From assembly GCF_018402285.1 (NCBI RefSeq), contig NZ_JAGYJH010000003.1, positions 186,001-250,000 on the forward strand: DNA of 64,000 nucleotides, written 5' to 3'. The notes under the pieces are model-generated. The model was not told the DNA's origin, ran no database searches, and was given only the letters and a program-made list of their open reading frames with translations. This DNA is from Hyphomonas sp. Its GTDB lineage: Bacteria; Pseudomonadota; Alphaproteobacteria; Caulobacterales; Hyphomonadaceae. Below are positions 8,529 to 18,208 of the stretch, one piece after another. The translations under genes were made by a program, and so were the position numbers. Each line of letters opens with the position of its first letter. Within the stretch, counting starts at the first letter, position 1.

Positions 8529-9890
8529 ATGGGCCAAATGATTGGACGATGGATCCGCGGGGCGATGCTTGCTCCGCTGGCACTGCTCACCGCAGGCATG
8601 GCATTTGCGCAGGAAGATGATGTGGCAGCACGTCTGGCCGCGCTCGAAGAGACGGTGGCCGGAAGCGCCAGCGCCTATGTGGACAACAGCTATCTGTTCC
8701 TGATTGGCGGCCTGATCGTCATGTTCATGGCGGCGGGTTTCTGCATGCTGGAGGCAGGCCTCGTGCGTTCGAAGAACGCTGCGATGCAGTCCACCAAGAA
8801 CGTAACCCTGTTCGCCGTTGCCGGACTGATGTTCTGGCTCACCGGCTACAACCTCGCCTATCCGGGCGATGCGACCCTCTTCAGCGGCCTGTTGCCGACC
8901 AATTTCGCCTTCTGGAGCGGCGGGGACGTCTCCCTTGAGTCCGAGAGCGGCTACGCCCCGGCATCTGACTGGTTCTTCCAGATGGTGTTCGTCGCCACTG
9001 CCGCCTCGATCGTCTCGGGCACCGTGGCCGAACGCGTCAAGCTTTTCCCCTTCCTCATCTTCACCGCTGTGCTGACCGCCTTCATCTATCCGGTCGTTGC
9101 CAGCTGGGAGTGGGGCGGCGGCTATCTCGACAGCGTCTGGAGCTTCTCCGACTTTGCCGGATCGACGCTCGTTCACTCGACCGGCGGCTGGGCAGCCCTG
9201 ACCGGCGCCATCATCATCGGCGCCCGCAAAGGCAAGTATTTCGGCAGCACGGTCAATCCGATGCCGGGCTCCAACATCCCGCTTGCGGCCCTTGGTACCT
9301 TCATCCTGTGGTTCGGCTGGTTCGGTTTCAACGGTGCCTCACAGCTTGCTGCCGGCACCGCTGCCGACATCAATTCGGTCGCCCAGATCTTCGCCAATAC
9401 AAACATGGCTGCAGTCGGCGGCGTCCTTGCGGCGCTCGTCACCACGGCCATAATGTACAAGGGCAAGATTGACGCCACGATGATCTTCAATGGTGCCATC
9501 GGTGGCCTCGTCTCGATCACTGCCGAACCGCTCGCTCCCTCCATGGGCATGTCGGTCGTCATTGGCGCAGTCGGCGGCGTGCTTGTCGTCCTCACGGTGC
9601 CGCTGCTCGACAAGTTCAAGATCGACGACGTGGTTGGCGCCATCCCGGCCCACCTTGTCTGCGGCATCTGGGGCACGATGATCGTCCCGCTCACCAACAG
9701 CGGCGCCAGCTATGCCGGTCAGGCTGTCGGCGTTGCGCTCACCGCGGTCTTCGTTGTGGTCATCTCCTCGATTGTCTGGCTTGCCCTCAAATTCACGATG
9801 GGTGTCCGTCCCAGCGAGGAAGACGAGGAAATGGGTCTCGACCGGGCAGAGATCGGCCTGGAAGCCTACCCGGAATTCTCCAACCGCTGA
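8529..9890 (+). CDS. amt: ammonium transporter (Amt)
   Basis: 453 residues. A cleavable N-terminal signal ending AFAQED, then about eleven membrane helices with Amt signatures (DWFFQMVFVATAASIVSGTVAER, ILWFGWFGFNGAS, GAIPAHLVCGIWG). It imports ammonium across the inner membrane. Start 8529 is set by AAGGAGG at 8517-8523. A glnK (PII) gene, the usual partner, is not adjacent. The 219 bases upstream show no clear sigma-54 (GG-N10-GC) promoter by eye. Confidence 0.94.
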   Translation: MGQMIGRWIRGAMLAPLALLTAGMAFAQEDDVAARLAALEETVAGSASAYVDNSYLFLIGGLIVMFMAAGFCMLEAGLVRSKNAAMQSTKNVTLFAVAGLMFWLTGYNLAYPGDATLFSGLLPTNFAFWSGGDVSLESESGYAPASDWFFQMVFVATAASIVSGTVAERVKLFPFLIFTAVLTAFIYPVVASWEWGGGYLDSVWSFSDFAGSTLVHSTGGWAALTGAIIIGARKGKYFGSTVNPMPGSNIPLAALGTFILWFGWFGFNGASQLAAGTAADINSVAQIFANTNMAAVGGVLAALVTTAIMYKGKIDATMIFNGAIGGLVSITAEPLAPSMGMSVVIGAVGGVLVVLTVPLLDKFKIDDVVGAIPAHLVCGIWGTMIVPLTNSGASYAGQAVGVALTAVFVVVISSIVWLALKFTMGVRPSEEDEEMGLDRAEIGLEAYPEFSNR

Positions 9891-9926
9891 TCCAGCGCTC
9901 ACAAGAGTAGAATTCCACAGACCATT

Positions 9927-9957
9927 GGCCCCGGCGGAGCGATCCGCCGGGGCCTTT
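9927..9957 (+). terminator. rho-independent terminator after amt
   Basis: A perfect 12-base stem (9927-9938 with 9943-9954), GCGA loop, then TTT. It lies 36 bases after the amt stop. The remaining 137 bases to ftsK show no gene. Confidence 0.88.
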
Positions 9958-10094
9958 CACATTCCACGCCTGCGCGAAACCCCTGCCAGAATTGCAGTTT
10001 CTTTCAAATTTCACGCAGTCCGTTTGCAGGGCGTTAAGCCTAACAGGGGCAAGGTGAAGGCCCGCACCAGAGCCAAGACGGAGCGTCCTCACCG

Positions 10095-12599
10095 ATGACA
10101 GATTATGCCAGCCGCGACGCAGAACTCCGCACGGTCAGTGATCCCGTCTGGAGAATTCTGACAGGCGCTGCCGCGTTCGGCGCCGGCGTCTTCGTGTGCG
10201 GCGCTGTCGGCTCCTACACGCCCACCGATCCCAGCTGGAACGCCGCCACCGGCGCGGACATCCAGAACCTCTTCGGATCGGCCGGCGCCGTCTTCGCAGA
10301 CCTTGCGCGCCAGACCTTTGGCTGGTCGGGTTGGATTGCCGGCCTCGCCTTGATGATCGGCGGCGCGATGCGCGCCGTGCTCGTCGGCAAACCGCGCGTG
10401 CGTCGCTGGGTGATGGGCGCTGTCTCGGTGCCGCTCTCGGCCGCCTGCTTTGCGGCCTGGCCTGTGCCTGAATCCTGGCCGCTGAGCGCCGGTCTCGGCG
10501 GCATGGCTGGGGACGGCCTCTTCAATCTGACCGTCCTGCCGTTCCGTGTCCTGATGCTGCCCTCGCCGGAAGCCTGGGCTGGTTTCCTCACCGGCGGCCT
10601 CGCTCTCTGGACCGCGCTTTCAGCTCTCGGCTTCGGCCGCCGCGATGCCCAGCTCCTCCAGGAAACTGCCACACGCGGCGCCCTCCAGGCGCGCGGGGCA
10701 GGGGGCATGCTGCTGCGCATCGGTCAGAAGCTCGTCACCCGCGCTCCGGCCCTGCCGCACGACACCGTTACCACCACGACGACCTCCACCCGCGAAGAGC
10801 GCACGCTCATCATCAAGTCCGATGACGACTATGTGCCCACCTCCCGCTACCTGCGCGACCTCGATGACGAGGACGAAGACACCTACGCCCGCAACGAAGA
10901 CGATGAGAGCTGGGACGACGAAGACGAGGAAGACGGTTACGCCGCTGCCAATGACGAGGACGAAGACGCTGCCCGCCCGCCGCGCTTCACCTTCTCCAAG
11001 CCCGCCCAGGTGCCCCGTTCGGCCTCGGTGCCCAAGGTTGCCCAGCCTGAGCGCCGCCGCGCCGCTGCCACCCGCCTGCCGTCGATAGACCTGCTGCAGG
11101 AACCCGAAGAGCGCCGCGAGATCATCGATGAGGAAGCTCTCATCGCCAAGGCCGCGCGCCTTTCCGAAGTCCTCAAGGAATTCGGCATTCGCGGCCGCAT
11201 CAAGGAAGTGCGCCCCGGACCGGTGATCACCCTGTTCGAAATGGAACCGGCTCCGGGCGTCAAATCCTCCCGCGTCATCTCCCTGGCCGACGACATCGCC
11301 CGCTCGATGAGTGCCGTCTCGGCCCGCGTCGCGGTCGTGCCGGGCAAGAACGCCATCGGTATCGAGCTGCCCAACGAAGAACGCGACACGGTCTGGCTGC
11401 GCTCGCTGCTCCAGTCGGATGCCTATGCTGGCAACCGCGCGAGCCTTCCCATGGCGCTGGGTGAAGATATCGGCGGCGTGCCGACTGTCGTTGACCTTGC
11501 CAAGATGCCCCACCTCCTGATCGCCGGTACCACCGGCTCTGGTAAATCGGTCGGCGTCAACGCCATGATCCTGTCGCTGCTCTACCGGCATACGCCCGAG
11601 CAGTGCCGCTTCATCATGATCGACCCGAAGAAGCTCGAACTCTCCGTCTACGAAGGGATCCCGCATCTCCTGGCGCCCGTGGTCACCGAGGCAGACAAGG
11701 CCGTCAACGCGCTCAAATGGACCGTGCGCGAGATGGAAAGCCGCTACGAGTTGATGTCGAAAGCCGGCGTGCGCAACCTCGCGGGCTATAACGAGAAGGC
11801 CGCGAAATACCGCGCTGCCGGCGAAGACATGACCCGCAAGGTCCAGACCGCGTTCGATGACCGGGGTAAGCCAGTCTATGAAACCGAAATCCTGCCTGTC
11901 GACCATATCCCCAACATCGTCGTCGTGATCGACGAGATGGCAGACCTCATGCTGGTCGCCGGCAAGGAAGTGGAAAGCTGCGTCCAGCGTCTCGCCCAAA
12001 TGGCGCGCGCCGCCGGCATCCACCTGATCACCGCCACCCAGCGTCCGTCCGTGGACGTCATCACCGGCACGATCAAGGCCAACTTCCCGACCCGTATCTC
12101 CTACATGGTAACCAACAAGGTCGACAGCCGCACGATCCTCAATGAGCAGGGGGCCGAGCAGCTCCTCGGCATGGGCGACCTCCTCTACCAGGCCCCCGGA
12201 AAGAAATCCCAGCGCCTGCATGGGCCCTTCGTGGCCGATGAGGATGTGGGCGCCGTTGCCGACTGGCTGCGCGAGCAGGGCGAGCCTGACTATGTCATGG
12301 ACATCCTCGAGGCGCCGGATGACGGCTCCACGGGCTCGGCCGTGATGGATGCCATCCTCGGCACGGGCGGTGGCAGCGATGATGATGAGGGCCTCTTCTC
12401 GCAGGCCGTCCAGATCGTGGTCCGCGACCAGCGCGCCTCCACCTCTTACCTGCAGCGGCGTCTGAAGGTTGGCTACAACAAGGCCGCTGGACTGATCGAC
12501 CGCCTCGAAGAAGAAGGCGTCATCTCCGCGCCAAACCATGCCGGCAAACGCGAAGTCCTTGCCGGCGGTGGCGGCAACGGCAAGGCCAGCGCAGCTTAA
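10095..12599 (+). CDS. ftsK: DNA translocase FtsK
   Basis: 834 residues. N-terminal hydrophobic segments (about 20-190) anchor it at the septum. An unusually acidic linker (roughly 235-300, rich in Asp/Glu) follows, then the alpha/beta motor with Walker A GTTGSGKS near residue 478 and Walker B VVVIDEMADLM. A C-terminal gamma winged helix (about 765-825, LQRRLKVGYNKAAGLIDRLEE) reads KOPS sites. It moves chromosome ends apart and activates XerCD at division. A weak GGAG lies about 11 bases before ATG 10095. A 2-kb open frame antisense to it is a composition artefact. Confidence 0.96.
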   Translation: MTDYASRDAELRTVSDPVWRILTGAAAFGAGVFVCGAVGSYTPTDPSWNAATGADIQNLFGSAGAVFADLARQTFGWSGWIAGLALMIGGAMRAVLVGKPRVRRWVMGAVSVPLSAACFAAWPVPESWPLSAGLGGMAGDGLFNLTVLPFRVLMLPSPEAWAGFLTGGLALWTALSALGFGRRDAQLLQETATRGALQARGAGGMLLRIGQKLVTRAPALPHDTVTTTTTSTREERTLIIKSDDDYVPTSRYLRDLDDEDEDTYARNEDDESWDDEDEEDGYAAANDEDEDAARPPRFTFSKPAQVPRSASVPKVAQPERRRAAATRLPSIDLLQEPEERREIIDEEALIAKAARLSEVLKEFGIRGRIKEVRPGPVITLFEMEPAPGVKSSRVISLADDIARSMSAVSARVAVVPGKNAIGIELPNEERDTVWLRSLLQSDAYAGNRASLPMALGEDIGGVPTVVDLAKMPHLLIAGTTGSGKSVGVNAMILSLLYRHTPEQCRFIMIDPKKLELSVYEGIPHLLAPVVTEADKAVNALKWTVREMESRYELMSKAGVRNLAGYNEKAAKYRAAGEDMTRKVQTAFDDRGKPVYETEILPVDHIPNIVVVIDEMADLMLVAGKEVESCVQRLAQMARAAGIHLITATQRPSVDVITGTIKANFPTRISYMVTNKVDSRTILNEQGAEQLLGMGDLLYQAPGKKSQRLHGPFVADEDVGAVADWLREQGEPDYVMDILEAPDDGSTGSAVMDAILGTGGGSDDDEGLFSQAVQIVVRDQRASTSYLQRRLKVGYNKAAGLIDRLEEEGVISAPNHAGKREVLAGGGGNGKASAA

Positions 12600-12633
12600 C
12601 CCCATTTCGAGCCATGGTGGGCCCCCAAGGGGC

Positions 12634-12673
12634 GGCCCCCGGCCTTCCATAGAAGGAGGCGGGGGCCATTTTG
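12634..12673 (+). terminator. terminator after ftsK
   Basis: An imperfect GC-rich stem: GGCCCCC with the following CCTTC pairs GAAGG and GGGGGCC across a CATA loop, and ATTTTGGTTTT follows. It is 34 bases downstream of the ftsK stop. Confidence 0.8.
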
Positions 12674-12722
12674 GTTTTGCGCGGTGGAGATTGGGTCTTG
12701 CTTGATTGCGGGAGGTTAGCGC

Positions 12723-13739
12723 TCACCCCATCGGATAAAGTATTTCCCGGGAGACCTTGTCACACGCCTTCATCACATCCGCCGGCAACACCAGGTCGCC
12801 CGCCGCTAGAATATCCGCCAGCTGATCAAACCTCGAAGCCCCGACAATCGTTGACGCCACAAAGCTGTGCTGCTTCGACCAGGCCGTCGCCAGCGTCACC
12901 GGGCTGATGCCAGCGCCCCTGGCGATCTCCATATAGCGCGCCGTCGCCGCCAGCGACTTTTCGTTGACGAAGCGCTGCGCCATCGCCGTATGGCGCCCGC
13001 CCCGGTTGGCATAGGCGGAAAACCGCGCGCCGTCGGGAAACGCCCCATCCTGGTATTTTCCCGAAAGCACGCCCCCGCCGAGCGGCGAATAGGGAATGAG
13101 GCTCACCCCCTCGCGCTCGCAGATCTTCGACAGCGCGTCTTCAAATCGGCGATTGTTCAGCGAGAAATTGTTCTGGATCGTCTGGTAACGCACCGTGCCG
13201 AGACGGCTGGACGTCTCGATCGATTTCATTAGCCCCCAGGCGTCCTCATTGGAACAGCCGACAATCCGCACATAGCCTTCGCGCACGAGGTCATCGAGTG
13301 TCTCCATCGTTTCGTCAAAGGCTGTTCCATGATCGGGCCAATGGGTCTGGTAGAGGTCGATATAGTCTGTCTGAAGACGGGTCAGGCTCGCCTCTACCGC
13401 CCGGCGGATATTGTGCCGGTCGAGCGCGGTCATCTCGCCCCGCTGTGATCCCTTGATCCAGCCATGCGAAGGGCCGCAGACTTTCGTGGCCAGGATGATC
13501 CGGTCGCGGTCCTTGGTCTTCATCCAGCGCCCGAAAATCTCCTCGGTCAGCCCGCCATACTTGATGTCGGGCGGCACAGGATAATTTTCGGCCGTGTCAA
13601 AGAAGTTGATCCCGGCGTCGAGGCTTGCATCGAGAATGCGGAAGGCTTCCTTCTCGTCGGTCTGGGTGCCGAAGGTCATGGTGCCCATGCAGATGTCGGA
13701 CACATAGATGGCGCTCTTGCCAAGGCGGCGATGTTGCAT
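12723..13739 (-). CDS. aldo/keto reductase
   Basis: 338 residues. The catalytic tetrad is visible: Asp and Tyr in FDTAENY, Lys in ILATKV and His in YQTHWPDHG. The NADPH-binding C-terminal part (ASTIVGASRFDQL) fits the AKR Tas/YajO-like group. It reduces aldehydes or ketones with NADPH; the substrate is unknown. A GGGAGA ribosome-binding site precedes ATG 13739, where the family N terminus (MQHRRLGKSAIYVSDICMG) begins. Same strand as the sulfotransferase gene 60 bases upstream, possibly co-transcribed. Confidence 0.9.
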   Translation of the reverse strand: MQHRRLGKSAIYVSDICMGTMTFGTQTDEKEAFRILDASLDAGINFFDTAENYPVPPDIKYGGLTEEIFGRWMKTKDRDRIILATKVCGPSHGWIKGSQRGEMTALDRHNIRRAVEASLTRLQTDYIDLYQTHWPDHGTAFDETMETLDDLVREGYVRIVGCSNEDAWGLMKSIETSSRLGTVRYQTIQNNFSLNNRRFEDALSKICEREGVSLIPYSPLGGGVLSGKYQDGAFPDGARFSAYANRGGRHTAMAQRFVNEKSLAATARYMEIARGAGISPVTLATAWSKQHSFVASTIVGASRFDQLADILAAGDLVLPADVMKACDKVSREILYPMG

Positions 13740-13799
13740 GGTGTTTCTCCCGGATTGATTTTCTGGCGCCACCCTAACGCCGCCCGCGCCAAGCGCCAG

Positions 13800-15344
13800 T
13801 CACCCCCGCCCGCGCTCTCCCGGGGGAAGGCACCCTTCTGCCTCCAGGATATCCAGCGCCGGCGCCAGCCCCGCCTCATACCGGCGCCACCTTGCCAGCG
13901 CCGAGGTGTAAAGCGGCTCGCGCACCTGCGCAGAGGAGGCGGTCGCCACCGGCGCAGCATTCTCGTGAAAGGCAAGGCAGGCGGCTTCAAACGGCAGACC
14001 GCAGAAGTCCAGGAGGCGCCGCGTCTCCGTCTCCAGATCGCCAACGACCTGTTCATAATGGACCACGGTGAACCGCTCCGGCGGCAGAACCTGTTCATAG
14101 TGTCGCACCAGCCGGTCAAACCCGGCATAGTAGCGGGCGGTATCCTCCAGCGTGTAGGCATAGTTGTAATAGGAGAAGCTCGTCGCAAACATCTGCCGGT
14201 AGTTTGACAGCACCGTATCGGCCGGATGCCGCCGCAGGCAGATCACCCGCGCCCCCGGCAGCGCTGCCAGGATCACCGGCGCCAAAAGGATGTTCAGCGG
14301 CATCTTGTCGGTAAACCGTCCCGCGAGACCGAGGGAGGCGCGAACGCTTTCCAGATACGCTGCTCCGAGGGCGGAGAGATCAATCCTGCCGGCCGCGTCC
14401 AGCGTTTCAGGATCAAGCACAAGGTTCGACGGCGTCCGGGCCATCCGCTTCAGGCCGAGGGCAAAATCCGAGAGCTCTCCGGCAGGGGAGAGGGCGCTGT
14501 GGCTCGAAAGGATGCGGTCCACCAGCGTCGTCCCCGTCCGCGGCATCCCGCAGATGAACACCGGCCCGCCAGCACTTTCCCTTCGCTGGACCGGCATCGC
14601 GCCCGCCGCGCGCGCCGCCGCCTCAAACAGTGCCGCATCCCGCTGAGGCTCATGCCGGATCAGGCGCCGCTTTCCGTCCTTTGCCCGCGCCAGCCACGCA
14701 AGCGCCTCACCCGGCAGGCCGAGGTCTTCACAGGCCTTGGCGAGGGCATGGCCGATCCGCAGCGCCGCGTCGGCGTCCTGCCCCTGCCGCCCGAACATCT
14801 CTTCCAGCGCCGCAATTGCGTTATCCTCCGCCGTCTGTCGGGTGATCTGCACCAGCGAAGGCAACCCCCGCGTGTCAGCGGCATCTGCCGCAGCGCACGC
14901 GCGATAGGCCTCCCGGGCGCCGTCAAGGTCGCCGGCAAACTGCAGCGCCGCGCCGTGATTGTACTGATACCCGGCATTGAGAGGCTCTGCCGCCGTGGCC
15001 CCGGCATAGAAGGGCAGGGCCTGCCCATGCAGCCCCGCCCTGCTCATCACCACGCCGATCGTGTCCAGAGTGAATGCATCTTCCGGCGACAAGGCGCCGG
15101 CTGCGCGCGCGCAGTCAATTGCTTCCGTGCGCCGGCTCAGCGCCAGAAGGCAGCGCGCCTGCTGGGCCAGCGCGCTGGCATTGCCGGGGTCAAACCCCGC
15201 CGCAATCGCAAACAGTTCTTCGGCCTTGCCGGTATTGTCATGGTCGAGGGCCAGCTGGCCGAGCAGGTAGTAGGCCTCAGCCGTATGCGGGGCGTCTTTC
15301 AGCACAGCCAGGCATAGCGCGTGTGCTTCCCTATAGGCCTGCAA
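13800..15344 (-). CDS. TPR repeat-containing sulfotransferase
   Basis: At least 514 residues. The N-terminal half holds tetratricopeptide repeats (AEAYYLLGQLALDHDNTGKA and following). The C-terminal half is a sulfotransferase with the 5'-phosphosulfate loop FICGMPRTGTTLVDRILSSHS and a 3'-phosphate region near GRFTDKMPLNILLAPVI. It transfers sulfate from PAPS to an unknown acceptor. The listed start is TTG, but a coherent TPR-like sequence (LAEAARLLR) continues upstream in frame to about 15413, where CTG follows AAGGAG (15421-15426 complement). The true start is therefore probably a non-ATG codon near 15413. Divergent from the TonB receptor. Confidence 0.87.
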   Translation of the reverse strand: MQAYREAHALCLAVLKDAPHTAEAYYLLGQLALDHDNTGKAEELFAIAAGFDPGNASALAQQARCLLALSRRTEAIDCARAAGALSPEDAFTLDTIGVVMSRAGLHGQALPFYAGATAAEPLNAGYQYNHGAALQFAGDLDGAREAYRACAAADAADTRGLPSLVQITRQTAEDNAIAALEEMFGRQGQDADAALRIGHALAKACEDLGLPGEALAWLARAKDGKRRLIRHEPQRDAALFEAAARAAGAMPVQRRESAGGPVFICGMPRTGTTLVDRILSSHSALSPAGELSDFALGLKRMARTPSNLVLDPETLDAAGRIDLSALGAAYLESVRASLGLAGRFTDKMPLNILLAPVILAALPGARVICLRRHPADTVLSNYRQMFATSFSYYNYAYTLEDTARYYAGFDRLVRHYEQVLPPERFTVVHYEQVVGDLETETRRLLDFCGLPFEAACLAFHENAAPVATASSAQVREPLYTSALARWRRYEAGLAPALDILEAEGCLPPGERGRG

Positions 15345-15579
15345 CCGCAGGAGGCGCGCGGCTTCTGCGAGCCTTGGGTCAGCCGAGCGCGTGCTGGAAA
15401 AGGTCTCCTGCAGGGTCAGTCTCCTTGGGCTGCATCAGTTTTGGGCAATGGCGATGCACTTTGCTGCACACGCCGGAAAAATCAAACCCGCGCCCGCAGC
15501 CACCCTTGCCGCCCCGCCGGGGTGCACAGCTTCTGGTCACGTCCAGAGAACGAAAAAACGACCAGAAAAAGGTACAAGG

Positions 15580-18075
15580 ATGATCCGGAAATATCTGCTC
15601 CTGTCGGCAAGCGCCGCAGTTATGGCCACAGGTCTGGTTCTACCAGCCACCGCCCAGGAAGACACCGAAGACGAATTGCGCGTCGAGGCCGTCACGGTCA
15701 CGGCCACCCGCCGGGCCGAAAGCGTCCAGGACATTCCGCTCAACATTTCGGCAGTGGGTGATCAGCAGATTACGGAGCAGGGCTTCGACGAACTGGCTGA
15801 CGTGCTCGCCTATGTTCCCGGCATCAACATCGTTGACCGGGGCGGTCGCCAGGGCAACCCGCTGATCGTGCGCGGCCTCAATGCCGACGGCCTCGGCTCG
15901 GGCGATGGCAACAATAATGGCGGTGGCACGGTCGCCACCTATATTGGCGAAGTCCCTGTCTATCTCGACCTCAAGCTCAACGACCTTGAGCGTGTCGAAG
16001 TGCTGCTCGGGCCCCAGGGTACGCTCTACGGCGCCGGAACGCTTGGTGGCGCCATCCGATACATCCCGAAGAAGCCGGACTTTGCGGGCGACACGTTTGA
16101 AGTGCGCACGGAGCTTTACCAGTATTCGGAGGCCGATGACGTCTCCTATGACACCGGCGCCACCTTCAACAAGGCGCTCGCCCCGAACTTCGCAATCCGC
16201 GGCTCGATCGATTTCGAGAATGATTCCGGCTTCATCGACTATCCCTTCGTAGTGCGCGAAATCGGCGTTTCTGATCCCGACCCGGACTTTTCTGATCCGG
16301 CCGATGTTGCCGCAAACCTTCGCCGCATCACCGATGCCGACAGCGAGGAAACGATCTCGGCCCGACTTGCCGCGCGCTGGGAGCCTCTGCCGTGGCTCGA
16401 TACAACGCTCACCTATTATCTACAGCAGTCAGATATCGGTGGCCGGCGTGGCTCCAGCGCCCGCTCCACCGTTCCGGCCGGGGATTATGAACTCGCCAAG
16501 CGCGTCGAAGAGCCAAACGAGATCACAAACCAGCTTCTCGCGCTCGAAGTCGTCGCCGATCTCGGCTTTGCCGAGCTGACCTCTGCGACGGGCTATTCCC
16601 GCTTCAATGATGTCGGCCAGCGCGACCAGACCGATCTCCTCATTACTCTGGAATATAGCTACGAAGCCTTCCCCACCTTCACCTCCTTCACGCGGGAGAA
16701 GGGCAGGGAAGCCCGCATCAACCAGGAACTCCGGCTGGTCTCGACCACGGAAGGTCCGCTCAGCTGGATCGTGGGCGCGTTCTACAACCAGTTTGAAGGC
16801 GCTGGCTATTCAGCCGAATACACGCCGGGCTATGCAGCATTTGCCGGCTTCAACCGCCCGGACGATCTTGAATATTATTCGCAGGCCTTTTCCAAGCTCG
16901 AGGAATCCGCCCTCTTCGGTGAGATCGGCTACGAGATCACCGACAAATGGACGGTCGCGGTCGGCGGGCGCTATTACCAGTACGATCTTGAATCCTTCAG
17001 CGATGTCGACTTCCCCTTGTTTGACCCCGGCTTCCTCCCGGTCGGCGTCAGCTCGCTGGAGGACAGCCTGCGGTCCGACTTTGCCGCCGGCAGCCCCAAT
17101 GGCACAGAGCGGACCGGCCAGTCGGACGAAGGAACGCTGTTCAAGTTCAACACCGCCTATCAGTTTACGGAAGACCTGCTCGGCTATGTCACGGTGTCGG
17201 AAGGCTACCGGATAGGCAACCAGAACGGGGTGGCCGTCTGCCCGGCCTATGATCCCACCGACAACCAGCAGGGCGCCTGCGCGCTGCTTCCGGGCCAGCA
17301 ATTTGGCCCGGGCGCGGGCGACATCTCAACACGGGACGAAAGCCAGTACCTGCCGGACACGACAACAAACTATGAGCTCGGCTTCAAGTCGACCCTAGCC
17401 GGCGGACGCGTCACGCTTAACGGCGCGGTCTATTATGTCGAATGGACTGATCCCCAGCTCACCTCGGCCACCATCAACGCCTCCATCCCGATCACGGTCA
17501 ACGCAGATGGCGCCGAATCAAAAGGCTTCGAACTCAGCGGCAACTGGCTCGTCACGGAAGACTTCTCCGTACGCGGCAGCTACAGCCATTCGGAGGCGTC
17601 TCTTACGGCCCCTGCTCCCGGCCTAGTGGGCACGATCTCGCCGCCGGGCTTCGGCACGGTCCTCCTTGATGGCCAGGACGGCGACCGGCTTCCGGGTTCG
17701 CCCGAAGACCAGTTCTCGATCTTCGGCTCTTATGTGCATGACCTGCCCTCGGGCCGTACACTGACCATCAATGGCGGTTATGCCTGGCAGGGAGATGTGC
17801 TCAGCCGTACCGGGGATCTCGGCGGCGGTCTGACGCTCGGCAGCTATGGCGTTGCCAACGCCTCGGCGGTGTATGATGCAGGCAAGTGGCAGGCGACGCT
17901 CTTTGTCAACAACCTCTTTGACGAATACTACGAAACCGGCGTTGTCAGCTCGCCCCTCTTCAACCAAGTCCTCACCGACAGTGATGGCGGTCCGGTATTC
18001 ACCCGCTCCTTCTACACCTATGTCGGCGCGCCGCGCGCGATCGGCATCCGGGCCAACTACAAGTTCGGCGAATAA
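15580..18075 (+). CDS. TonB-dependent outer-membrane receptor
   Basis: 831 residues. A signal peptide (MIRKYLLLSASAAVMATG... ending ATAQED), a plug domain (VEAVTVTATRRAESVQDIPLNIS, GRQGNPLIVRG, RVEVLLGPQGTLYGAG), then a 22-strand barrel. It energises uptake of a large or scarce ligand; the ligand cannot be inferred. ATG 15580 is chosen because the signal peptide begins there. The barrel ends NYKFGE rather than in a terminal aromatic residue, a small departure from the usual C-terminal signal. Divergent from the TPR-sulfotransferase; the 235-base gap holds no other gene. Confidence 0.93.
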   Translation: MIRKYLLLSASAAVMATGLVLPATAQEDTEDELRVEAVTVTATRRAESVQDIPLNISAVGDQQITEQGFDELADVLAYVPGINIVDRGGRQGNPLIVRGLNADGLGSGDGNNNGGGTVATYIGEVPVYLDLKLNDLERVEVLLGPQGTLYGAGTLGGAIRYIPKKPDFAGDTFEVRTELYQYSEADDVSYDTGATFNKALAPNFAIRGSIDFENDSGFIDYPFVVREIGVSDPDPDFSDPADVAANLRRITDADSEETISARLAARWEPLPWLDTTLTYYLQQSDIGGRRGSSARSTVPAGDYELAKRVEEPNEITNQLLALEVVADLGFAELTSATGYSRFNDVGQRDQTDLLITLEYSYEAFPTFTSFTREKGREARINQELRLVSTTEGPLSWIVGAFYNQFEGAGYSAEYTPGYAAFAGFNRPDDLEYYSQAFSKLEESALFGEIGYEITDKWTVAVGGRYYQYDLESFSDVDFPLFDPGFLPVGVSSLEDSLRSDFAAGSPNGTERTGQSDEGTLFKFNTAYQFTEDLLGYVTVSEGYRIGNQNGVAVCPAYDPTDNQQGACALLPGQQFGPGAGDISTRDESQYLPDTTTNYELGFKSTLAGGRVTLNGAVYYVEWTDPQLTSATINASIPITVNADGAESKGFELSGNWLVTEDFSVRGSYSHSEASLTAPAPGLVGTISPPGFGTVLLDGQDGDRLPGSPEDQFSIFGSYVHDLPSGRTLTINGGYAWQGDVLSRTGDLGGGLTLGSYGVANASAVYDAGKWQATLFVNNLFDEYYETGVVSSPLFNQVLTDSDGGPVFTRSFYTYVGAPRAIGIRANYKFGE

Positions 18076-18100
18076 CCCCAGGGGAAGAATGCCCAACCGG

Positions 18101-18132
18101 AAAGGCCGCCCCTCACACGGGGCGGCCTTTTC
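18101..18132 (+). terminator. terminator after the TonB receptor gene
   Basis: A perfect 12-base stem (18101-18112 with 18119-18130), loop TCACAC, with the T run beginning inside the stem (GGCCTTTTC). Confidence 0.88.
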
Positions 18133-18208
18133 ACTTTCGGAGAGCCAGCGCCCAGCGGCGCATATTCCGGGTGGCGGAAGCTAGCGGCCAGGCATATAGC
18201 ACGCCGCC

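Noticed and set aside
10620-12650. 676-codon open frame antisense to ftsK
   Set aside because: It lies wholly opposite FtsK motor sequence, has biased His/Asp/Gly composition and no family; high third-position GC produces such frames.
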